From: Chionis minor
Lineage: Eukaryota; Chordata; Aves; Charadriiformes; Chionididae
Length of the DNA stretch: 64,000 bases
Direction: 5' to 3'
Assembly (NCBI GenBank): GCA_013398295.1
Contig: VZSF01002037.1
Location: 407,692 to 471,691, forward strand
Shown: positions 12,215-23,240 of the stretch, in pieces
How the letters are laid out: the number at the start of each line of letters is the position of its first letter
Position numbering within the stretch: position 1 is the first letter of the stretch
Made by a program: the position numbers and the translations under genes
The notes under the pieces: generated by a model
Told to the model about the DNA's origin: nothing
Database searches by the model: none
The model's input: only the letters and a program-made list of their open reading frames with translations

Positions 12215-13063
12215 CGTTTCCCAGGTTTTAGGTTTTATTTGCCTTCTGTTACTCATAAGGCTGATTATATTTGTTTATTAGTACTCTGTAATGGTTTTCT
12301 CACTTTTCCACTAGCACTAAAGTGGCATTTAGCATGCAAATCCCATGATTCTTGCTGCTGTTCGGCATTGTCTTTACCCAACTAGGAAAAAATAATTGTG
12401 AGCAGTTTTCCACAGCAACCTTGCAGAGTAGTAACTACATATCCTGCCCAGCTGCAGAGAAATCACATCTTACAAGATTTCTCCTTCCAGAGCAGGCTGA
12501 AATATGAAAGCAGAGAAAGCAGTGCCCTTCAGATATGTTCTCGTAGTGAAGAAAATGATAAAACCCACCAGCAACGCCACTCGATTGATTCATTCTTTAA
12601 ACAATAACAGCACTGGGCTGCACCCAGAGAAGTAATGAACTGAAAGCATATCTAGAGGCAGAACATTCTCTTGATTAGTATCAACTATTCGCATTTAAGT
12701 AAAGACAAAGAAGACACTAAGCACTGCCCAGTACTGTAGCTTCGCCATCTACCTGCCAGCACCATTTATCACTCGCAGGCTGTTTCACCCCTCATTTTAA
12801 AAATAATTGCTTATCAGGATGAATGCAATCAGAAGGCCTAATAATAAGGGGCCACCACAATAACAGTACAATGAATTGGGTTTAAATAGGGCCTTTAATG
12901 TCAAAGGAACCCCCTCGCTTCTCCCCAGGCACTTCAGCGCCCAACCAGACCACAGCTTGTGCCGCACTGGTGAGCCCACAAAATAGCCCCCATCACTGGC
13001 TTCGCACTTTGCAAAGAAATTTGTCATCGGGACCCTTTTAATTTGCAAGGGCAGCCCTGCTTT

Positions 13064-13086
13064 CCACCCCCACCCCCCCGCACCCC
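13064..13086 (-). other. G-quadruplex-prone tract (C-runs on plus strand)
   Basis: Runs of five, seven and four C on the plus strand (13067-13071, 13073-13079, 13083-13086) are separated by one to three bases. The minus strand therefore offers at least four G-tracts of three or more, which meets the usual intramolecular quadruplex pattern. Confidence 0.5.
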
Positions 13087-13345
13087 TTACAGGGGTTGCA
13101 GCTGAAGGCCAGCTGGGCACAGCACAGAATCAGGCAGGGGGCACAGATGAGGCACAGGCAACCTGGCCCAGGGCCTGCAGGGACAAGGCCATGGGGGATT
13201 CACCAGCATCAAACACAGTTTCTCATCCACACAAAGCATTTTTGCCTTTTCTTTTTCTTCTTCCCGTGGGATTAGTCTCATGCCAGTCTACTACTGCTCA
13301 AGTCAGCGGACGGCTGGCACCCCAAGAGAGGGTGTCTCCTGACAT

Positions 13346-13360
13346 CACACACACACACAC
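13346..13360 (+). repeat. Short (CA)n microsatellite
   Basis: About seven uninterrupted CA units, followed by a C-run. Confidence 0.85.
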
Positions 13361-14831
13361 CCCCCAACCCCGAGCACGAAGCATCAAAACACGCACTAGA
13401 AGACCACTGCGCACACGGGATGTCACGTCAAGGCTCACATGGGGCCAAGGGGGCCTGAGGTCCAGGGCTTCACAACATGCCCCAAAGCACCACCCCCTAC
13501 GCCGGCACCCCTCCACCATCCCAGCAGCTTCCCGCAGAGTCCCAGCTGCCACAGCTCATCCTGCCCCTTCAGCTGGGCAAGTCTGGAAGAGCCAAGTTCC
13601 CTGTATCCCTGCATGGGCTGTTATTACATGGTAAGCCCCTAACAGGATCACAGCCCGCCCCCCACAACACTACACAGAGGCTTATCACTTTTTACTGCAT
13701 TTTCCTTTCTTTTTTCTAATGAAAAAGCCTCACTTTTTACCGTATGATTTTATATAGCAACCTCTACAACGTCTCAAAGTCTAAAAAGAACGGTGCAAGA
13801 ATAGCACACACTATGCTGAACACAAGAGTACAAGAAAAGAGCACCTGCCACCTTAATGACAGCTTTAAATCGTTCTTCCCTCACCTCTCGAGGTGCCCAT
13901 AAGTGACACAGCACTAAAGCAGTACCCTGGTGAAAAACTTGGCCGCAAAGCTCAGATTCTGTCCCGATGAACTCCGCAAGAACCCACCTGAAATCGCTTT
14001 CCCATGGCTTCTCTCAGCTCATGTCATGCTCTCTCCCTGCTCCTTCCAGATGTTCCCATTTTAATAAAATATACATAGCAAATAATTCAGCGGAAAACAA
14101 TAGGGGGGAAAAAAACCTGACCCATAAGCTAAGATTTCCCTTGACAGGTCTCCAAACCATGAGATACACAACTATAAAAGTTTCTTCTTGCAAAACACAC
14201 AGGGCACACCTGCCCTTCAGTGACCGAGCAATCCCACCTGCTCGCCTTCACAGCCTTCCTAAAAATCCAGTCCAGGAGTATTTCCAGCAGCTTCGCCCAA
14301 GTAGCCTTGGCTGAGGCCCATTTGGGAATTTCAGCATTATTTTTAGCACTACGGATCGCAGAGGTCCCAGTTACAACTGGGGGCTAGCAGAAATCCACGC
14401 TTAAAACTACACTCGGCGCCATCAAGAGCCTCTGTTCCAAAATTCAGGCATCTCCCTCCTCACTTCCTAAGCCACAGCCGCCCTCCCTGAAAGCCAGCAA
14501 TAGCTCCCTCTCGGAAAAGTTACAAAACAGATTGCTGTAAATGTTTAAAGGCTACTGACAAAGCGCTAAGGGCACGCGAGTACATAGGAAATTGCATTTA
14601 CCAGTACTAATCTTGCTGCGCTCTGAATATATTTGTAGTTACACAGCACATAAAAATGACAACCCTTCTTACTTCTTCATTATATCCCAGCAGAAAGGTA
14701 ACGAATCCATTAAGGTATTATTATTTGGAAGACAAGTAATTGGCCATGTCAGCCTACACTCTTGCTACTGAAAGCTATCGAGTGTGAACTTTTTTACGGT
14801 ACTTTGACATTTAATCATATGCAACATTTTC

Positions 14832-14853
14832 TTTTTTTTTTTTTTAAAAAAAA
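14832..14853. repeat. Poly-T followed by poly-A
   Basis: About 14 T then eight A, forming a self-complementary homopolymer junction. No element of recognisable type is attached. Confidence 0.8.
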
Positions 14854-15439
14854 GGGCTATAAAAATACAGAATATAAGAAACTGCAGCCTCAACTGTTGA
14901 TTTGAATAATCTATCCTGAACTTGATATTGAATTCCTCCCTCAAAAGATGCATCAGAGATGATCATAGATTGTACTAATAAATTCAGTGGTTAACCTTGG
15001 GGGAAGATACATGACCTTGCATCAATTCTGCAGTGTTATTCTGAGATACAGTAAAAAGATGAAGCACAAAATACCATGTGGATTTAACTTACAATACAAC
15101 CCGAGCATATGCTTGCATGGTCGTAGGTTCTTCCCAACAGCAACAGATTCAGTATTCTGATAAAGTTATCTTTAAAAAAAATAACGTAATACACTGCATA
15201 ACTTTTTTAGCTGTTGAAGCATGTATCAATCTCTGGTATTCTTTCTTCTTCCATGCATCTAAACAGCTCTAGCCAAGAGAGACAGTACATTTACGCAGTA
15301 AACATGCTGTCTGAGATGGAGCAAATTCCCCTTGCGGTGCTCTCCAGTGGATGCTCTCTTAGGTTTACACCAGGCAATAAGCATTCACGTTAACTCCTAA
15401 CACACACCCCACCTAGCATGCACGGAAAAACAAGGCTCC

Positions 15440-15550
15440 TCTGCTAACAAAAGCCTGGCCACCAGCTTTAGGAAATTCAGATTCAAATCCCAGCACCACC
15501 AGAGATTTTTGGGCAGACACCAAGTAAGGTGCAGCTCCTGTGGCCAAGCT
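15440..15550 (+). mobile_element. Possible decayed MIR SINE (tRNA-like head)
   Basis: CAGATTCAAATCCCAGCACC resembles the MIR B-box region (GGTTCAAATCCCAGCTCTGC). A weak match to the following GTGTGACCTTGGGCAAGT region runs as GGGCAGACACCAAGTAAG. Only about 60 bp align convincingly. A chance B-box is possible. Confidence 0.3.
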
Positions 15551-16439
15551 TGCCCCGGGAGACAACATATTTTTCTTGGAAGGATTTTTAAGAGGCTGCT
15601 TTTTTTTTTTTCCAGGAAGCACTCATTAGGGTTGCGACAAACTGAAAGCTTATCTGGCAATTAATCAAAATGAATGTGGTTTCTACTTGCTAAAGTATTT
15701 TTTAAATCAACATAAACTACTAATCTTAATGGGCCTTTTTTATTTTGAAAAAAATAAAGGGAAAGGAAACTTCAACACACGCTTTTAAAAAGCTTGTTTG
15801 AAGTGTTTTCTTTAAGAAAGTGCTTGGTTTTGACAAAATTAATATTGCCTCTCTCCAATGAAATAGATGCAAGACGTTTTGGTTTGGTCACATTTGAATT
15901 CTTGCAAAATACATTTTGCCCAGGACCTATCACAAGACATGGCACCCAGTTCCCCCTTCGGGAGCACCATGCCACCCCCCTCACCCCCCTACACTAGTAG
16001 GGGCTGAGCTGTGTCCTCACAGAGACCATTTCACCCAGTTTGAGCCTCCGATACCAAGTTTCTCACCTGCAGAGAGGAGTTATGAGCTTTCCATGCTCAC
16101 ATGTTTTGGTACTACAATGCAAGAACACCCCAAAATGCCTTAGATACTTAACTTACTTAAGTATCCAAAATTGATCCTTTAAATCCTGTTTCAGGGTTCA
16201 GAAGCAGCCTTTAAAACCTGAAGCACAGAACAACTAAGTAAAAGCAACAGCGAGCCTAAATACAAGTTTTTCATACGCACGCATAAACATAATACATAGA
16301 CAAGCATTTTCCTCACTGAGAAACCACGCTATTTCTCTGTGTCAGACTCCTTATTTTGCTCGTAATAAGCTTATTTTCTAGTCTCAAAACGTTTTAGTTG
16401 CATATGCTTATCTGGCAATCAGTACATCCACTGAAGGCA

Positions 16440-16477
16440 AAAATAAAAATAAAAAAAAAAACAAAAACAAAAACAAC
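16440..16477 (+). repeat. A-rich simple repeat (AAAAAT/AAAAAC)n
   Basis: AAAATAAAAATAAA units pass into AAAAACAAAAACAAAAACAA. This is simple-sequence DNA without an attached retroelement body that I can recognise. Confidence 0.8.
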
Positions 16478-16641
16478 CATCCCAGCATTCACCAGGCAAA
16501 GTTACACCAGTTTAGATAAAAGGGCACAAGCTGTTTTAGCCGAGTTTCACATGCACGTTATTCACCAAGCCCCCAGAAGCAACACCAGCAGATATACCTG
16601 GTTTTAAAGAAAAAAAACCCACTGAATTATAACTGATTTTT

Positions 16642-16660
16642 TGTGTGCGCGTGTGTGTGC
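16642..16660 (+). repeat. Short (TG)n microsatellite
   Basis: TG repeats interrupted by CGC in the middle (TGTGTGCGCGTGTGTGTGC). Confidence 0.85.
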
Positions 16661-16799
16661 AATAACAGTGTGGTACTAGGCTGTCCCCAGAGGCCTCAAC
16701 TGGCCGCCCCCCCCAAAGCATCAGCTTCCAACACCATTTCCCAGAAAAGCATAAGGAAAAGAGGGAGTAAACTGGGAAGGAAGAAAAAAAAGACACCAA

Positions 16800-17760
16800 A
16801 ACGACCATTCTCCCGAGAGCAGCGAGCGCCTCGGCAGAGGCCGGGTTACCTGCAGTGAAGGCCCATGGCGGCAGCAGGCTCGCGGCCGCCCTTTGTGATT
16901 GAAATGAGGGCTGAGGCCTCCCGCCGGGCCTCCCCCTCCCGAGCCGGCCTTGATGAGGAGCACACGGCCCCGCTTTTATGAACACCTGTGTCTAAAGCCC
17001 ACAAATAATTAGCTTAGCCTCCCTGTTTCCCTCCAATAATGGTGTAATTTGCCATGCCTTTCAGCCCCGGGACAGCTGGTGCTATTGAAAATCACCTCAG
17101 GATTAGGCCGCAACTCCCGGCCTCCCTCTTCGGGGGCTTCTCACGTCTCCATGGCAACGCACTTAGGCTGCAAATTATCACCTCTAATAATAACGGGGAA
17201 AGTCTATCTTATTTTATTCCGGTTATATCCATAAGAAAAGGCAACGTGTGAAAATTGAATGGCGATCTGGAAGCTGGGAAAGAGCCCTGCCCAGCCCGGG
17301 AAGGAGCCGCGCCAGCAGATGGGAGGGCTCCTGGGGTGCAGCGGGGGGCTTGGGGCTCCCTGCGGTTTCGCTTGTACCTGCCTCCAGCTGCGCCTGATGT
17401 CGGAAAACAGCCCTGCAACGCCAGGCTGGAGCCGGTGGAGGCGGCCATGACACGGGGGGTGTCCTCCGTGGAGATCCGTGCAGGCCCGCTCCCCCCATGA
17501 ACCCTCCAACATGGCCCTGGGGCTCCCCAGCACGTCGCTGGGCATTTGGGGCCACGCTGAGAAGGGGCGCTGCGTGACGAAGCCTCAGCTGTGACACCCC
17601 GGGAGCATCTTCCTCCACGGAGCAGGAGGCTCCTCTCCCCCTGTCCCTCCTGTCCAGCAGGAGCGGAGAAAAGGCAGGCAGCCCAGATCCCACAGCGGGG
17701 CGAGGGAAGGTTAAGTTTTGCCTGAAAACGCCATCTTTCACCCTTTAGCGTGACACTGCA
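16800..17760. promoter_or_regulatory. CpG-rich block, candidate CpG island
   Basis: The block is visibly GC- and CpG-rich compared with its AT-rich flanks. In 16801-16980 I count 16 CpG in 180 bp, an observed/expected ratio near 0.8 by hand. CpG stays frequent to about 17600, apart from an AT-rich insert around 16985-17250. On the minus strand there is an ATAAAAG-type box (16971-16980), then a Kozak-perfect GCCGCCATGG with its ATG at 16864-16866, and a CAG/GTAACC splice-donor-like site 17 coding bases later. An RFX X-box lies at 17145. This is what a promoter with a short first coding exon can look like, but no downstream exon is identifiable. It could also be a GC-rich stretch without promoter activity. 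Confidence 0.4.
17145..17158 (+). promoter_or_regulatory. RFX X-box-like motif
   Basis: GTCTCCATGGCAAC is a near-palindromic X-box (family consensus GTNRCC then RGYAAC, here joined at CATGG). RFX factors bind such sites, often near ciliary gene promoters. It lies between two CpG-rich segments, which adds some weight. Binding is inferred. Confidence 0.45.
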
Positions 17761-18233
17761 GGCAAGGAGATGGGGAGGACACGTGCCAAGGCCACCACGG
17801 TGAAAGGTCCCACTCTCCCCTGCTGCCCCAGCAGCTCCTCGCACACACCATCCATCACCTGCTGGGCTCACACTTCTTTTAATTTTTTTTTTTTTTTTAG
17901 ACTCTGGTTAGTCACAAATACCGATATGAATATCGACTTCGTGGCCACGCTTGAAACACGACATCTACAGACTGGTGGAAATGCTGTTTTTTTTCACCTG
18001 GCCCATCCAGAGAAGCCCCTGTATCCCCTAAACATCAATTACATGCCTGGCCCCTGACCTGCCATGGGCAGAGGGCCGCCTCTTCCAGCTGCCGGGAATT
18101 TGCTCCCCAGTATCAACCTGGCAAAAATTCAATAGTCTCTGCTTCCTACAGAGAAGGAAGCGTGCCACTGGCGGCGCGTGACAGCGTACTCCTTCCTTAT
18201 TTGTGAAAATGCACATAAAAACCTGGGAAATAA

Positions 18234-18247
18234 ATATATATATATAT
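18234..18247. repeat. Short (TA)n repeat
   Basis: Seven alternating AT units within AT-rich sequence. Confidence 0.85.
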
Positions 18248-20263
18248 TCTCATATGAAAATATGTCCTAACTGGAATTTCATCTGCACTTGAAGTGTGTT
18301 GATAAAGCCAAGAAAATAGAGGGGATAGAAATGTGACTTTTCAACTTCCTTTGAGTTAATAAACTGGGCAGGACTCTGAGGCAAGACTAATGTGATCTGA
18401 GATTGCCCTGAATTACATCAGGTTCTTGCAATTTAGGAAATGGAGGCTCAGGTCCTTCTATGCATTGCAATAACCTCCATGCAATGGGGAGAGCATTCCT
18501 GCCCTGGAAGAGCCCTTGGATCTGGGAAGATGGGGTTTCAGCACGCCTGTGCACGGGCAAGCTGCCCTGGTTTGATCAGCCACTTTTGCTGGAAGGAAAG
18601 AGCCTTGCTGAAAAATCCTACATAAGATATTTGAGTGGCTTTTTCTCCCGGTGCTTTCCTGGCCTGTGCTGGGAGAACCGTGTCATTTTTCCAACCTGCA
18701 TCTGCTTCCTACCTTTCATCTTCAGACAGGGGGCTGCTCTGTGGCTTCTTGTTCAGAGCCCTGTTTGCTAAGAGCAAGAACCCCTTTGAAGTTCAAACTG
18801 TGTTTTTATTAGTAACCACAAAAAGACGTGGGGCTGTGGGGAAGGAGGTAAGCGTAAGCACGGCTGTGTTTGGGGGAGAGGCGTGCAGAGATGAGTGACC
18901 AAAACAAATCCCATGGTCAAAAGCTGCTCTCAGAAGGACAATGCCAAGGACAGGCAAACAGCCCAGGAGACACCATCACCCCTCCAGGTCAACTGCCAGG
19001 GCTCGTGCTGTCCTTTGTGTGGCACCTCAGATCTGCTCAGCTTAAGTTGGTTGCTGAAAGAGGAAATCTTTCTCCGTCCTGGGAGATCTCCCTTCTTCCT
19101 GCAACTCATTAAATGAGCAGAAAACATCTTTTTCCCTGTCCCAGGCTCTTCCCTTCCTGCTGGGTTACTGAGCTGAACTGGCTCACTAAGGATGGGAGAT
19201 GAACACTGAGGCTGGCAGAAGGCAAGACTCGAAATGCCTGGGAAGGAGTTGGATGGGTGAAACCTCACCCTTCCCGGCTGCGAGCACCACTGGGTCTAGG
19301 CACAGGAAAGCCAGGCGTGGACATGAGCGTTACTGTCACATCCGTACAAAATTCCAGCAAAGGCACGGCTGGAGCATCGCAGAGGCAGCTCCCACAAAGA
19401 AAAATCTGAGCCCAGCTTTTCCAAATCCCTGCCTGCCTTCACAGCCAGGTCATTTATTTTTATTCTCAGAGAGTCCTGGAGTGCCTTCCCACTTTTCATG
19501 GCCTCTGCCCCTGGGTTTGGCCCGGGTGGTCCACACCATATGCATTTGAGCAAGGACAACGCACAGTTCTGAACAGCAAGAGGGTGGTGGAGAGGAGGCA
19601 GCGGGAAAGGGCAAGACATGTTCAGGCGTGAAGGCAAAATGTAGAGATCATCAGAGAAGTCAGGTGTTTAAGTTCACATCACCCCCCTGACCAGAGCTGA
19701 CATGACAGTTAATTCATGCAAGCCGGTGACCTTGGCTGCACTACAAGGTTAATGTTTTCTGGAGGATGAAATGTCCCTGTGTAACTCCGGTAGTGCATTC
19801 AAGGGGAATCAGCAAACACCTGACAATACAGCTTCTTGTTCCTTTCCTTTCTTTGTAAACATCATTATTGTGACCAGCAAAAAGTATTTTCAGTGAAAGG
19901 CTTTATCAAATTTAGGAATCTCTCTCCATCCCCAAGGACCTGTCTCGCCTCAGGAAGCAGCAGCTCTTTTTGCAAAGCTGTCTTCATGCCACCATGGGGA
20001 AGGACCTGCCCGGAGAGCTTCCCCCAGGGAGTCAGGCCAGCTACGCCACTGGGAGGCATTTACCACATCTTCCCAAAAACCTTAGGACTCCCAGTGCCAA
20101 AATGTGAGCTGACTCAGGGCAACACATAGGGAAGCAGTGCCTTGGAGTGACACCACTGCATCTCTTCAACCTGCTGAGGACCCTCCTCCTCACTTGGCTC
20201 AGTGAGATCAATTATCTTCCCACTTTGCAGTTGTGTTCTGGCCCCACTCTATTCAGGTAAACC

Positions 20264-20453
20264 AATCATAGAATGTTAGAATTGGAAGGGACCTTAAAGA
20301 CCATCCAGTCCCACTCCCCTGCCCGGGGCAGGGACACCTACCACTAGACCAAGTTGCTCCAAGCCCTGTCCAACCTGGCCTTGAATCTCCAGGGATGGGC
20401 CAGCCACAGCTTCTCTGGGCAGCCTGGCCCAGGGGCTCAGCATTCTCAGAGTA
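20264..20453 (-). mobile_element. CR1 3' end, truncated
   Basis: Starts with the tail AATCATAGAATGTTAGAA and continues GGAAGGGACCTTAAAGACCA, CCACTAGACCAAGTTGCTCC and TTCTCTGGGCAGCCTGG, all minus-strand CR1. It ends within the segment complementary to ORF2 after TCAGCATTCTCAGAGTA. It belongs to the same subfamily as the copies at 30430-31169 and 61112-61326. It contains no coding frame of note. Confidence 0.93.
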
Positions 20454-23003
20454 GGCCAGCCCCCATCCCATAACGACCACAGGAATCGTATTTGTGAAGA
20501 GCTGAAAGCAACACTTAATCGTCTTTTAGCAATTCAACAGCTAGGACACACAGCGAAGCAGCTCTAGGTCTGTTTGTTGGAGACCAGTTCGTTCAGCTGG
20601 TGAAGTGACCAGCTTAAATAAGCTTTTTAAACTGGGTTGTCTTCTCTTCCGCTGCAAGATACATAACACCAATATTTGAAAAAATAGGTTCCAAACACAA
20701 TTTGCCTAGAAGCAGATTTATAGAAAACACCTAAAATCAGCTGCAATCCAGAGCCGCAGGACTGTTACTCATTTCCGTTACTTTGGGGCTGGGATGGTGA
20801 ATCACAGACAGCACTTGGCACTTATCTTCAGAATTAGATGGGGGGTTTTATCTGCTTTTACTGGATAAAACGTCCTTAGAACATTTAATTTGATTTTCCT
20901 TCTTATCTGATTGGCTTGGCAGTGTGTGAGCTTTCCCCTTTCAGAAGCTGAACGACCTCTCAGCGGGGTGTCCTGCAGCATCCCTTGGCTGCCTCTTTGT
21001 GCCTCTTTCCTCCACCTCAACTCTTTGGGGCACATTTGGCCTTTGAGGAAACCAAGCCGGGCAGCAGCAGGACTAATGCAGCAGCACATCAGAAACGTTC
21101 ACACCTAGAAAGCAGCATTAATGCTGGTTCCAGCAGCAAAGCAGAGAGTGCAGTCCCCTCCTGCACCCTGTGTAGGTGGCCTCATGGGCGACGTACTCCC
21201 ATGCTGCAGGCTGGCTGCAGCACAGACCGAGGGAGAGCCTTGCCAAAACCCAGCTTCCACATGGCACCTCTTGAGCTACAGAGGTTCCCGGCAGGCTGCG
21301 GGAATCAGACAGATTCACTCGTACTGCTAAAGTCAAAAAGAAATATGCCAAAAGCAAGAGGAGATGGTGTGAGCAGCTGAAGGTGGAGAGGGGAAGGCTG
21401 GAAGGAGAACATCAGTCCAAAGTTGGCTGAGGTGAAGAAATATGGAACGGAGGAAGACCACTCAGACTCAGTAAGGTCTGAGGCTCTGCTTAGTTTTCAT
21501 AAGTGGCCCTCAGCTCCAAAAATGTGAAAAGCCATTTCGGTAAAAGTCAAAGTCCAGTTCTAGAAGACCTTTCAGCTTAAAAAACAAAACCAGAAACATA
21601 GACGTACTCTTGCTGGCTGCTGGGAAAATATGATTCAGAGAAACTGTGCAATGCCCAAACTCCATTTAGCTCTTAGCAGAATACATCTGAAAAATATACA
21701 ATTAACAGGCTTGAGCATCTGGGAAGACCAAATGGCTTTAAAATATACCATATTGTTGCTGCACTCATCTCAAAAGGACTTAGAAAGAAAAGAGACCTTT
21801 AACAAGTCAACCTCTGAGCCAAAGCATTGTCCCTAGTGTGGGAATCATAATGCCAATACTTTGGTACAACCCATGAGAAAAGGGCCATTAAGATAGTTTG
21901 CAACTTTGAAAATAAAATGCTTTGAGACAATAAACCAGCTTTGTAGAAATAAAAGCAAATTTACCAGTGGATAACATGACTTGACAGCTAAAAGAGAAAA
22001 AGAGCAAAGCAAAACCCACTGAGTTGCTTCTCCGGCTTTGCCATATTTAAAGAATCAGTTCTCTTTAATCATCCTCAAAAATGCCTGTGGAGAAAATGTA
22101 CCTGTAAGGCAGAGATGTGATGATAGTAGAGAGAGTTGAGATGGAAAAACTGTCGCCCGCAGTGTAAGCACCCTGGCTTCGGTTTGTTTTCCTCTTTCCA
22201 CCACAACCTTCATTCTGGCCTTGGCGGATTCACACGCTCATTTTCCAGTTAAGGAGCGAGGAGCTCACAGCAACATGCACTTGGGGTGCGTGAGTAGACC
22301 AGATCCACTGACGCAAACAAGCAGGAATTTCACACCTGGTTGGGATGAATGCTGCCCTGTGCTCAGATTTGCACCCCCAGGACCTCTGCATCTGTGGGAA
22401 GGCAGGGAAGAAGGAGGTCTAGCTAAAGCCCTGACACCGACCTTCTGCAGGGTTTGGCTCCAGACCTAAGTAGCAAACAAAAATGAACAAAAATTTACAC
22501 ATGTCAAGAAAGGTGGAGGAGGTGATGAGCTGAATTTGTGATTCCCTCCCACGCCCAGACTGAGCAGTCCTGTCACACAGGCAGAGGGGAGGCAGATGGA
22601 GAAAAACACAAACTTGTGCAGGGGAAAAAAAAACACATAACAACAAAAAATACAAGTAAAAAAGACTGAGCACTCCCTTCTCCTTCCATTCCGAGCAGCT
22701 GGAGAGGAAGGACAGGTCTGAGCTATCTGTACTTGGCGTTTCATGGGAGTTCAGGTAGTGTTACATGTGGGTGCTGCTAAAGGCAGTGCTGTGCCTGGGG
22801 CAGTTTGTGCAGCCAGACGTGTCTGTCTGTCTGTGCGTGTACCTCTGTGGGATACAGGCTCAGTCTTGCTGCTGGCTGGACCTGGAAAGGAGGCAGCAGC
22901 GGGCACATCCATCAGCCTGGGACAGAGACACCCGGATCTCCAGGTGCCCTGGGTTGGTAGGAGAAATAGAGGTTCAAGGAGGTTCAAGAGGATATGGGCA
23001 CAA
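20454..23003. other. Unique non-coding stretch
   Basis: No gene or further repeat recognised. The open frames are short. A GTCTGTCTGTCTGTGCGTGT stretch near 22820 is a minor simple repeat. Confidence 0.6.
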
Positions 23004-23240
23004 ACTTGAATTTTAGAAGTTCCATCTGAACATGAGGAGGAACTTCTTTCCTTTGAGGGTGGCAGAGCACTGGCACAGGCTGCCCAGAGAGGTGGTGGAG
23101 TCTCCGACTCTGGAGACATTCCCAACCCACCTGGATGCCATCCTGTGCCACCTGCTGTAGGTGGAGCTGCTGTGGCAGGAGGGTTGGACCAGATGATCTC
23201 CAGAGGTCCCTTCCAACCCCTGACATTCTTTGATTCTGTG
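23004..23240 (+). mobile_element. CR1 3' end, truncated
   Basis: Plus-strand CR1 with GAAGTTCCATCTGAACATGA (23016), GGAACTTCTTTCCTTTGAGG, the CTGCCCAGAGAGGTGGTGGA block, GGTTGGACCAGATGATCTCC and the degenerate tail CATTCTTTGATTCTGTG. It is of the same subfamily as the left-edge copy and the outer copy of the nested pair. Flanking bases show no clear target-site duplication. Confidence 0.94.
23145..23158 (-). promoter_or_regulatory. CTCF-like motif inside CR1
   Basis: The minus strand reads ACAGCAGGTGGCAC, identical to the 14-mer at 4654-4667 and a 13/14 match to the CTCF core consensus. The two motifs face each other (plus on the left, minus on the right) about 18.5 kb apart. Binding is inferred from the motif only. 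Confidence 0.4.

Larger units (their letters stand above)
5661..20263. other. Long unique non-coding stretch
   Basis: No convincing gene. It holds the short repeats, MIR traces and CpG-rich block listed separately. The longest open frame (17209-17871, minus, 220 codons) lies in GC-rich DNA where stop codons are rare, and its product is low-complexity Gly/Pro/Arg/Ala-rich with no recognisable domain. The rest is AT-rich to balanced sequence with A/T homopolymers, as expected for intergenic or intronic bird DNA. Confidence 0.6.

Noticed and set aside
15473..15490. tRNA B-box-like GATTCAAATCCC as a possible tRNA gene
   Set aside because: No acceptor stem, anticodon arm or A-box can be drawn around it. 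A decayed MIR head explains it better.
17209..17871. Open frame of 220 codons on the minus strand, the longest in the window
   Set aside because: It lies in GC-rich DNA poor in stops, overlaps other long frames on both strands, and its product is Gly/Ala/Pro/Arg-rich with no domain, signal or family match I can recognise.
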